A model generated the notes under the pieces. It was not told where the DNA came from. It saw only the letters and a list, made by a program, of their open reading frames with translations, and did not search any database. This document shows, piece by piece, positions 41,757-48,915 of a DNA stretch of 64,000 nucleotides. Each line of letters starts with the position of its first letter. Position 1 is the first letter of the stretch. Position numbers and translations under genes: made by a program. The stretch lies in contig NZ_JACCHQ010000033.1 in NCBI RefSeq assembly GCF_016031655.1, positions 17,961-81,960 of the forward strand. Reading direction: 5' to 3'. The stretch comes from Bradyrhizobium glycinis (GTDB lineage Bacteria > Pseudomonadota > Alphaproteobacteria > Rhizobiales > Xanthobacteraceae).

Positions 41757-43535
41757 ATGCCGGCGTGCTGGCCGTCCCCGACCAAGGCCCCCGCGACCAG
41801 GTATTTCATGAGCTTTCATTATTTTGCCGGCGCCGCCTGCCGGGCGCTGACGGCGCGGAAGGACGGCCCCTCGCTTTACGACGTCTGCGATCCCGTATTG
41901 TCGGGCACGTCCAGCGGCGATCCGCATCTCGCCAAATTCTACAAGACCGCGCTCGGCAATCCCGCACTACGGATCCTGCTCCGCCGCGCCGGCCTGCCAG
42001 AACTGCGCGACGAGGGGGCGCTGACGCGGCTGCGCGCGGCCCTCACCCAGGCCCGCGACGAGGCCGAGCCCGACTGGGCGGCGGTCGGGCAGCCGATCGC
42101 CGATCTCGTCGACGGCATCGCGCTCGACCATCCCAGGCCGCCGCCGGTGCCGTTCACCGCCGCCATGCCGCAGAGCGCGCAGGTCGACGGCGTGATCCGC
42201 GATTGCGCGCAGCATCTGCTCGGCTCGTACCGCCGCAACGGCTTCCTGCCGACCTACGCCGCCTTCAACCTGATAGGCGATCCAGATTTCCGCGGCCGTG
42301 AGCTGATCATGGCGCTGACGGGACTGAACGCGCGCGGCTACAAGAATTCCTCGCTGCTGTTCAACCTCGCCCGCGTCTTCATCGCCCGCTCGCCCGCGCG
42401 CGCCGTGGTCAATCCGCCCTGGAAGGGTATTGCCGAGCCGATGTGGGAGCCGGTGCAGATCCGACACCGCTCGGCCTATTACGACGCGTTTTTCATCGAG
42501 GCCCTGCTCAGCTTCGTCGAGACCGGGCTCGCCTCGCCAGCCGACAAGATCGCGGCAGAGCGCGCGATCGCCGACATGGTCGATTTCTGCGTCAACATCA
42601 GCCGCGAGGAGGTCGAAGGCATCGACGGCGCGCGCTTCAACGTCATCACCGCACTGGCGCCGGCGCCGCATCCACGCTTCTCCCGTTACTTCGCGCAGAT
42701 CAAGCAGGACCTCGGCTTCGGCATCTACGTGCCGGATTGCGACACCACGGCCTGCTCGATCTCCGCGGCGACGCAGGCCGGCTGTACCGACGCCATCATC
42801 GACCAGCCGCTGCTGGACTTCTATGCAGGCTATCAGGTGCGCGCCGGCGTCAACGAACCGCGCGTGACCGTGCCGCTCAACGACAATATCGACTATGAGG
42901 GCGGGGTTGCGACCTGGATCGACAATCTGGCCGGCGAGCGCCCTTACGGCAACGATCTCGATCCGACGCTCAATCTCGACATTCTCGAGGTCAGCTTCCG
43001 CAACCTTGAGCGCTGGAAAGTGCTGGAGACGCCGTCGCGGCTTGCAACGGTGCATCGGATCATCGGCTTCCAGAAGCGGCTGGCCGCCAGCGGCGCCTTC
43101 GCCAATCCGCGCTCGCACATCTATTATCTGCCGGAGCTCTACAGCGCCTATTTCGGCCGCTGCTATGCCGCCTTCCTGGCGCTGCCGCTGGCCGCGCAGG
43201 CCGCGATCGATCCCGCCGGCGATTTCGATTTCATCCGCCACCGCGTGCTGTCCTACGTCAAGGGCGAGCTGGTGGCGGCCGAGATGAACGTGTTCGACGC
43301 CGCGCTGGCGCTGATCGCGCTCGGCCATCTCGGCGCCGACCCGCGCGCCTTCACGCCGGCGCTGAACGTGATCGTCGCCGGGCTCGGTGAAGGCGGCCGC
43401 CGCGGCCCGTTCCGCGCCTATGAATGGAACAAGATGAAGACACCGACGCGGATCCTGGTCGGTGGGCCCGAGGTGACCTCGGCCTTCGTGCTGATGGGCC
43501 TGGCGGTGGCGAAGCGGGCGATGGCGCGGGGGTGA
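41757..43535 (+). CDS. unrecognised protein with features of a terpene-cyclase-like alpha/alpha toroid
   Basis: 592 residues from ATG 41757, with AGGGGGTGG seven bases upstream; ATG 41808 is an alternative. No signal peptide or membrane helix. I do not recognise a named family, but the second half resembles the helical toroid of class II terpenoid cyclases and prenyltransferases: an acid motif DCDTTACSISAA (D327, D329) like the DxDD/DxDTTA proton-donor motif, followed by EGGVATWIDNLAG and GNDLDPTLNLDIL, similar to the 'TW...ND.DP.VNANVL' blocks of that fold. The first half is helix-rich (ELIMALTGLNARGYKNSSLL). No isoprenoid genes flank it. Function is unproven; a cyclase role is speculative. 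Confidence 0.5.
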   Translation: MPACWPSPTKAPATRYFMSFHYFAGAACRALTARKDGPSLYDVCDPVLSGTSSGDPHLAKFYKTALGNPALRILLRRAGLPELRDEGALTRLRAALTQARDEAEPDWAAVGQPIADLVDGIALDHPRPPPVPFTAAMPQSAQVDGVIRDCAQHLLGSYRRNGFLPTYAAFNLIGDPDFRGRELIMALTGLNARGYKNSSLLFNLARVFIARSPARAVVNPPWKGIAEPMWEPVQIRHRSAYYDAFFIEALLSFVETGLASPADKIAAERAIADMVDFCVNISREEVEGIDGARFNVITALAPAPHPRFSRYFAQIKQDLGFGIYVPDCDTTACSISAATQAGCTDAIIDQPLLDFYAGYQVRAGVNEPRVTVPLNDNIDYEGGVATWIDNLAGERPYGNDLDPTLNLDILEVSFRNLERWKVLETPSRLATVHRIIGFQKRLAASGAFANPRSHIYYLPELYSAYFGRCYAAFLALPLAAQAAIDPAGDFDFIRHRVLSYVKGELVAAEMNVFDAALALIALGHLGADPRAFTPALNVIVAGLGEGGRRGPFRAYEWNKMKTPTRILVGGPEVTSAFVLMGLAVAKRAMARG

Positions 43536-43540
43536 GTCCT

Positions 43541-43708
43541 CTTACCCTCCCCTGGAGGGGGAGGGTCGATCGCGCGCAGCGCGAGCGGGGTGGGGTGACG
43601 GTCCCTCCGCGACGAACAGTGCCCGAGTGGAGAGATCACCCCACCCCGTCACGCAATCTCGCTTTGCTCGACTGCGTGTCGACCCTCCCCCTCCAGGGGA
43701 GGGTAAGA
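43541..43708. repeat. palindromic repeat family A, copy 3
   Basis: The first 29 bases, beginning CTTACCCTCCCCTGGAGG at 43541, are an exact reverse complement of the last 29, ending CCAGGGGAGGGTAAG at 43708. The core matches copy 2 (GGGGTGGGGTGACGGTCCCT, then GTGCCCGAGTGGAGAGATCA). It starts 5 bases after the stop of the toroid-like gene and may act as its terminator. Confidence 0.88.
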
Positions 43709-43827
43709 ACGCCCTTCCGCAATGACGGGAAGTTGAAAGCCTGTCTGTTCGGCATGCGCTGGCCGTGCGGCCAAAAGCCGACCACAATTGCGCGGCTTAT
43801 CGAGATTGTCATCACAACTGGACGGGC

Positions 43828-44553
43828 ATGTTGCGAAAGGTCCTGATTGCGCTGTCTTTGTTTGCCATCCCTTCGCTGGCAGATGCCGCCGACATCGCCG
43901 GCACGGCAAAGGTTCGCACCGGCGATACCGTGGTGATCGGCACCACGCGGATCCGGCTCGGCGGCATCGACGCGCCTGCAATCGACCAGCTCTGCCTCAA
44001 CACCAAGACCGAGCGCTGGACCTGCGGCGTCGCGGCCCGCGACGAGCTCGCCAGATACGCCGAGGGCAAGAATTGGGTCTGCCACCCGAGATCGGTCGAC
44101 CGGCGCGGCCGCACCGTGGCGCGCTGCGAGGTTGGCGGCGAGGACATCCAGAAATGGCTGGTGCGCAACGGCTGGGCGCTGGCTTACACCCGCATCTCCA
44201 AGGACTACGAGCCAGACGAAGCGGCGGCGCGCGAGGCCAAAGCCGGCATGTGGCAGGGTGCCTTCATCGCGCCGTGGGATTGGCGCGAACGCAACAAGAA
44301 GACCGCCATCCTCGGCGCGACCAAGCCGCCGGACGGCGCGCACGCGGTGCTGCTCGCTTCGGCCTCGGGGCCGGTCGCGCCGTCGCCGGACTGCACCATC
44401 AAGGGCAACGTGAACAGCGCCGGCGAGTGCATCTACCACCAGCCGACCAGCCGCTGGTACACCCAGATCAAGATGAAGATCAGCAAGGGCACCCGCTGGT
44501 TCTGCTCGGTCGAGGAAGCCGAAGCGGCCGGTTGCCGGGAGACCAAGAGATAA
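43828..44553 (+). CDS. secreted thermonuclease-like (SNase fold) protein
   Basis: 241 residues from ATG 43828 (MLRKVLIALSLFAIPSLADA), signal peptide about 20 residues. The SNase domain (residues 22-150) shows VRTGDTVVIGTTRIRLGGID, RRGRTVARCEVGGEDIQKWL and ARYAEG...EPDEAAAREAKAGM. The calcium-binding aspartates (D33, D48) and arginines R43 and R95 are present. The glutamate that follows DAP in active staphylococcal nuclease (DTPE) is Ala (DAPAIDQ), so nuclease activity is doubtful. The C-terminal 60 residues (DCTIKGNVNSAGECIYHQPT, TRWFCSVEEAEAAGCR) carry four cysteines and form a separate small domain common in rhizobial SNase-like proteins. It is monocistronic, after repeat A copy 3. Confidence 0.83.
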   Translation: MLRKVLIALSLFAIPSLADAADIAGTAKVRTGDTVVIGTTRIRLGGIDAPAIDQLCLNTKTERWTCGVAARDELARYAEGKNWVCHPRSVDRRGRTVARCEVGGEDIQKWLVRNGWALAYTRISKDYEPDEAAAREAKAGMWQGAFIAPWDWRERNKKTAILGATKPPDGAHAVLLASASGPVAPSPDCTIKGNVNSAGECIYHQPTSRWYTQIKMKISKGTRWFCSVEEAEAAGCRETKR

Positions 44554-44659
44554 GAGCCCCAGACCTGCGTTTTGTGCGCTTTTCTTGGCCTCCAACGCCG
44601 CGTAAAAGTGAGACTCAGCAACCCACCATCCTGTTCTCAAGCAACAAGGACCGACAGCA

Positions 44660-45847
44660 ATGACCGTTCGCGCGGGCCGGGAGTTTCTGGCCATCCCCGG
44701 GCCCACCACGATGCCCGACGAGGTGCTGCGGGCGATGCACCGTCCGGCGATCGACATCTACGCCAAGGAGATGCTGGATCTCACCGAGAGCCTGCTCAGC
44801 GACATCTCGAAGCTGTTTGCGACCAAGGGCAAGTCCTACATCTACATCGCCAACGGTCACGGGGCCTGGGAAGCGGCGCTGAGCAACGTGCTGTCGCGCG
44901 GCGACAAGGTGCTGGTGCTGGAGAGCGGACGGTTTGCGATCGGCTGGGGCAACGCGGCGGCGCTGATGGGCGCGGAGGTCGAGGTGCTCAAGGGCGACTG
45001 GCGCCGCGCGGTGCGGCCGCACGAGGTCGAGGAACGCCTGCGCCGCGACAAGGAGCACAGCATCAAGGCCGTCGTCGTGGTCCAGGTCGACACGGCGAGC
45101 GGCGTGCAGAACGACATCGAGGCGATCGGCAAGGCGATCAAGGCGAGCGGCCATCCCGCACTCTACATGGTCGACACCGTCGCCTCGCTCGGCTGCATGC
45201 CGTTCGAGATGGACAAATGGGGCATCGACGTCGCGATGTCCGGCTCGCAAAAGGGCCTGATGACGCCGCCCGGCCTCGGCTTCGTCGCCGCCAATGCGCG
45301 CGCGCTCGAGGTGCACAAGAAGGCCAACATGTCGACGCCCTATTGGAGCTGGAGCGAGCGCGAGGGCACCGAGAATTATCGCAAATATGCCGGCACCGCG
45401 CCGGTGCATCTGTTGTTCGCTTTGCGCAAGGCGATTGACATGCTGCACGAGGAAGGGCTCGAGAACGCCTTCCGCCGTCACAGCCTGCTCGGCGAAGCCG
45501 CCCGCCGGGCGGTCTCGGTCTGGTCGGAAGGCCAGGTGCTCGGCTTCAACGTCGCCGAAGCCAGCGAGCGCTCCAACACCGTGACCACGGTGACGATGAG
45601 CAACGGCCACGATCCGGCGGTGCTGCAACGCTATTGCAAGGACAAGTGCGGCGTCGTGCTCGGCACCGGTATCGGCGATCTCTCCGGCCAAGCCTTCCGC
45701 ATCGCCCATATGGGCCATGTCAACGCGCCGATGCTGCTCGGCACGCTCGGGGTGATCGAGGTCGGGCTGAACGCGCTGAAGATCCCGCACGGCAAGGGCG
45801 GGCTGGAGGCGGCGGTGTCGTATCTCGGGGAAGAGGTGGCGGCGTAG
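44660..45847 (+). CDS. class V PLP aminotransferase (serine/alanine-glyoxylate aminotransferase type)
   Basis: 395 residues from ATG 44660, following an AGCAACAAGGACC leader. The N-terminal block GREFLAIPGPTTMPDEVLRA and the glycine-rich GHGAWEAALSNVLSRGDKVL are typical of the serine-glyoxylate/alanine-glyoxylate group. PLP contacts include the VDTVASLGCMPFEMD aspartate and the Schiff-base lysine in MSGSQKGLMTPPGLGF (about residue 197). The C-terminal RIAHMGHVNAPMLLGTLGVI is also family-typical. It would transfer an amino group to glyoxylate, using serine, alanine or a related donor; the exact pair is not decidable here. Stand-alone gene, no serine-cycle genes beside it, followed by a palindromic repeat. 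Confidence 0.9.
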   Translation: MTVRAGREFLAIPGPTTMPDEVLRAMHRPAIDIYAKEMLDLTESLLSDISKLFATKGKSYIYIANGHGAWEAALSNVLSRGDKVLVLESGRFAIGWGNAAALMGAEVEVLKGDWRRAVRPHEVEERLRRDKEHSIKAVVVVQVDTASGVQNDIEAIGKAIKASGHPALYMVDTVASLGCMPFEMDKWGIDVAMSGSQKGLMTPPGLGFVAANARALEVHKKANMSTPYWSWSEREGTENYRKYAGTAPVHLLFALRKAIDMLHEEGLENAFRRHSLLGEAARRAVSVWSEGQVLGFNVAEASERSNTVTTVTMSNGHDPAVLQRYCKDKCGVVLGTGIGDLSGQAFRIAHMGHVNAPMLLGTLGVIEVGLNALKIPHGKGGLEAAVSYLGEEVAA

Positions 45848-45856
45848 CAGCCACAA

Positions 45857-46057
45857 ACTCCGCTGTCGTCCCGGACAAGCGTAGTCCTGACAACGCGCAG
45901 CGTTGTCAGAGCGGAGCGCTGATCCGGGACCCATAGCCACAGGGAGTGGTTTGACGAAGACTCGGAGTTACCAGCTCGCGGTACAACTTCTCCCTGGGGT
46001 TATGGGTCCCGGATCAGCGCGCGCTTGAGGCGCGCTTGTCCGGGACGACAGCGGAGT
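45857..46057. repeat. palindromic repeat, 201 bp, with nested inverted repeats
   Basis: The outer arms are 25 bp and perfectly complementary: 45857-45881 (ACTCCGCTGTCGTCCCGGAC and on) and 46033-46057. An inner pair is GATCCGGGACCCATA and TATGGGTCCCGGATC. It lies between the convergent ends of the aminotransferase and the AlgJ-like gene and could terminate both transcripts. Related but shorter GTCCCGGAC/GTCCGGGGC elements lie at 58043-58180. Confidence 0.8.
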
Positions 46058-46063
46058 GTATGG

Positions 46064-47173
46064 CTACGGCTGCCGCACGCGATATGCTTCGACCTGCGCC
46101 TTCAACTCACCCAGTGACGCCAGCGGCGCTTTCGGATCGACCCTGTATTCTCCGCTCGCAAGCCATCTCAGCACCATCGCGTCCACCACCGGCGAATGGT
46201 GGATGACGTCGCTGTAATTGTCGAGATCGTGCGTGACCGCCGCGAGCGCGCGGAAATCGTGCAGGCGGACGTTGGGCAGTTGCGTCAGTCGCCGCGCAAT
46301 GTGTGCCGTGAGAGCGGTGACGATCTTCAGCGTTTCGGGCGAGGCATCGCGCATCGCGACGAATTGCAGGATCGAATAGGGCGGGAAATAGATGTCGAAG
46401 GTCACATCGGGGTGGCGCGCGATCAGGCCGATAGCATCGCGCTCGAAATGACGGAGCATGGCCTCATAGCCGTAGCCCTCGCCGAGGAAGCGGCTGCGTA
46501 CCGGGCTGGTGATATAGGCAAAGGCGGCGAGCGTCTTCTTCGCGTTGTAGTCTCGCGAAATGTCGATGTCCCGCGGCAGGGCGTAGATGTCGTCGATGTC
46601 TGCCAGCGCGAACTTGACCGGCAGATAGGGCGACGCCCGGGTCAGCGGCTGCCGCAGCAGCGGGACGGACCGCAGCAGCGCGAACAGGGATTCCTTTGCC
46701 ATCGCCGCGCTGAACAGATAGGAGGCGATGCCTTTTGTCGTCCGGCGGTAGAGATCGACGGACAAATAAGGATCGGTCTCGATATCCGCGGCATCGATGA
46801 AGATGAAATCGTCCATTTCCCAGATCACGCGTCTTGCGCCGCGGTCGATCGCCTGCTCCAGCACGAACGCCTGCTGGCGCGAATTGGAGCCGGTCATGGC
46901 AAGCTTCAGCGAGCGGACGCCGAGCGCGCGATCGATGTCGCTCTGCCGGAAATGGATGGCGAGCGAGGTGCCCATGAAGGCGGTGTCGAACGGCTGGCTG
47001 CGGATCAGGCCGGCATTCTGAACGCGCGTGTCCTCCGAGTAGAAGGCCGGGACCAGGCGCGAGGGGCGGAACAGCTGCAGGGGATCGACGACGAAAGTGA
47101 GCGCTGCAGCGCTCGCGACGCAGGCCGCGCTCGCCAGCAGAAGACGCCTGAGACTGGTGAACGCGCCCTGCAT
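46064..47173 (-). CDS. AlgJ/AlgX-like companion of the O-acyltransferase (SGNH-type, uncertain)
   Basis: 369 residues from ATG 47173, overlapping the stop of the MBOAT gene by one base (TGATG). An N-terminal membrane segment (LRRLLLASAACVASAAALTF) anchors it facing the periplasm. Motifs include AFMGTSLAIHFRQSDID, VIWEMDDFIFID, PYSILQFVAMRD and LDNYSDVIHHSP near the end. GTS followed by a late D-x-x-H is compatible with the SGNH/AlgJ-type hydrolase fold, where GTS carries the serine. Two-gene units of an AlgI-like MBOAT and an AlgJ-like partner O-acetylate exported polysaccharides. No alginate or cellulose genes are adjacent, so the acceptor glycan is unknown. Confidence 0.72.
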   Translation of the reverse strand: MQGAFTSLRRLLLASAACVASAAALTFVVDPLQLFRPSRLVPAFYSEDTRVQNAGLIRSQPFDTAFMGTSLAIHFRQSDIDRALGVRSLKLAMTGSNSRQQAFVLEQAIDRGARRVIWEMDDFIFIDAADIETDPYLSVDLYRRTTKGIASYLFSAAMAKESLFALLRSVPLLRQPLTRASPYLPVKFALADIDDIYALPRDIDISRDYNAKKTLAAFAYITSPVRSRFLGEGYGYEAMLRHFERDAIGLIARHPDVTFDIYFPPYSILQFVAMRDASPETLKIVTALTAHIARRLTQLPNVRLHDFRALAAVTHDLDNYSDVIHHSPVVDAMVLRWLASGEYRVDPKAPLASLGELKAQVEAYRVRQP

Positions 47174-48609
47174 CAGAACCGGAAATAGATGAATTCGCTG
47201 TGGCTCTGGATGCCCAGAAAGCCGAAGGCGAGCAGCAGCGAGGCCGCATAGAGCACCAGCGGCCGCGTGCGCCCTGCCCGCAGCGCCTCGCCGACCTTGC
47301 GGTTGCCGTGGTCGTATCCCATCAGCGCTTGCGTGTTCGGCGCCAGCCACACCAGCGCCGCGTAGACCATGACCTGCACCAGGGCTGCAATCTCCTCGCG
47401 GCCGAGCACGAGATTCGCGGGATCGGTCATGGCGCGAAGGACGCGCAACGCCCATTCCACGCTCGCAGCGCGGAAGAACACCCAGGCGACCACGACAGCG
47501 AGGAACGTCAGCGCAGCGCCCGCGATGCGAGCCGGGCGCGCAAACAGCGGCGGAACGTTCGATATCAAGGCATTGAAGGCATGATTGAAGCAGAGATACG
47601 CGCCGTGCAGCGCGCCCCAAATGACAAAAGTCCAGGCCGCACCGTGCCAGAGCCCGCCGAGCAGCATCGTGATCATCAGATTGACGTAGCGCAGCACGCG
47701 GCCGCGCCGGTTGCCGCCGAGCGGGATGTAGAGATAATCGCGCAGGAATTGCGACAGCGTCATGTGCCAGCGCCGCCAGAACTCGACGATGCTTGTGGCC
47801 TTGTAGGGCGAGTTGAAATTGACGGGCAGGAAGATGCCGAACATCAGCGAGATGCCGATCGCCATATCGGAATAGCCGGAGAAGTCGAAATAGAGCTGGA
47901 AGGTGTAGGCGAGCGCGCCAAGCCAGGCCTGGTCGAAGCTCGGTGAGCGCGCCTCGAAGGCGAGCGCGACCAGCGGCTGGATGCCGTCGGCAAGGCAGGT
48001 CTTCTTGAACAGGCCGATCGCGAAGATGATGATTCCGCACAACATGAGATGCCCGTCCGGGCGCTTGGTCTCCTCGTGCTCGAATTGTGGGATCATGTCC
48101 TTGTGATGGAGGATGGGCCCGGCGATCAGATGCGGGAAGTAAGTCACGAACAGGGCGTAATGCGGCAGCGCATAGGCCGCGACCCGGCCGCGATAAGCAT
48201 CGACCAGGAACGCGATCTGGGTGAAGGTGTAGAAGGAGATGCCGACCGGCAGCAGGATGTCGACCGCGACATGCGTGCCGAGCAGCGCGTTGACGTTCTC
48301 GGCGACAAAGCCGGCATATTTGAAGATGCCGAGCATGAGGAGATCGCCGGCGACGCCGAGGGCGAGCGCGGCCTTTCGTTGCGGGTGCGTGAGCTCCGCC
48401 GCGATGAGAAGATGGCCGACGGCGTAATTGAAGGCGATCGAGAGCAGCAGAAGGGCGACGAACCGCCAGCTGCCGATTGCGTAGAAGGTGATCGAAGCCA
48501 GCGCCAGCCAGACCACCGGAGCCAGATTGCTGCGCCGGCCGAGCCGGAAATAGCCGGCGAGCACGACCGGCAGGAACAGCAGGATGAAGGCATAGGAATT
48601 GAACAGCAT
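47173..48609 (-). CDS. MBOAT family O-acyltransferase (AlgI/DltB type)
   Basis: 478 residues from ATG 48609 (MLFNSYAFILLFLPVVLAGY). About ten to twelve membrane segments span the chain. Family motifs: GISFYTFTQIAFLVDAYRG, FPHLIAGPILHHKDMIPQFE, YSDMAIGISLMFGI, FWRRWHMTLSQFLRDYLYIP and the MBOAT histidine in LLGGLWHGAAWTFVIWG. These match AlgI-like proteins that pass acetyl groups across the inner membrane to a periplasmic polysaccharide modifier. It is followed with a one-base overlap by the AlgJ-like gene, so the pair forms one translation-coupled unit. The start upstream of 48609 in the same frame is Arg/Pro-rich and rejected. Confidence 0.93.
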   Translation of the reverse strand: MLFNSYAFILLFLPVVLAGYFRLGRRSNLAPVVWLALASITFYAIGSWRFVALLLLSIAFNYAVGHLLIAAELTHPQRKAALALGVAGDLLMLGIFKYAGFVAENVNALLGTHVAVDILLPVGISFYTFTQIAFLVDAYRGRVAAYALPHYALFVTYFPHLIAGPILHHKDMIPQFEHEETKRPDGHLMLCGIIIFAIGLFKKTCLADGIQPLVALAFEARSPSFDQAWLGALAYTFQLYFDFSGYSDMAIGISLMFGIFLPVNFNSPYKATSIVEFWRRWHMTLSQFLRDYLYIPLGGNRRGRVLRYVNLMITMLLGGLWHGAAWTFVIWGALHGAYLCFNHAFNALISNVPPLFARPARIAGAALTFLAVVVAWVFFRAASVEWALRVLRAMTDPANLVLGREEIAALVQVMVYAALVWLAPNTQALMGYDHGNRKVGEALRAGRTRPLVLYAASLLLAFGFLGIQSHSEFIYFRF

Positions 48610-48748
48610 CGGGCTGGACCGGCGGCGGGGATAAGGTCCTAAAGCATACAAGGGACGGATCAACAACCCGGTGGGGATGGGACGGTCGTGCTGGCAATCG
48701 GCGGAATCGGAACGATATAAGGGAACGCGCGATCAAGCGGCGGCCCCT

Positions 48749-48884
48749 CTTAACCCTCTCCCCGTTCTTACGGGGAGAGGGTTGGGGTGAGGGGCCTCTT
48801 TCCACACGCGAGATGGTCGAGGGACCTGTACCCCCTCACCCGCCGCTTCGCGGCGACCCTCCCCGCAAGCGGGGCGAGGTTAAG
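48749..48884. repeat. palindromic repeat family B, copy 1
   Basis: It contains CCCTCTCCCCGTTCTTACGG and GGGGAGAGGG, then GGGTGAGGGG, and on the right CCCCTCACCC and CCCCGCAAGCGGGG. The ends are CTTAACC and GGTTAAG. A related element, family B copy 2, lies at 51020-51166 on the other side of the oligopeptidase gene. It sits between the divergent MBOAT and oligopeptidase genes and may affect either promoter. Confidence 0.8.
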
Positions 48885-48915
48885 ACAAGACGATGCGCTG
48901 ACGAACGAGGACCGA

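Noticed and set aside
40344..43708. Palindromic repeats as CRISPR units or insertion sequences
   Set aside because: Copies are dispersed, not evenly spaced with unique spacers, and contain no transposase frame.
47174..48805. Long in-frame extension upstream of the AlgJ-like gene, making a 913-residue fusion
   Set aside because: The extra part is the out-of-frame shadow of the MBOAT gene, which has clear membrane segments and motifs; the true start is ATG 47173, overlapping the MBOAT stop.
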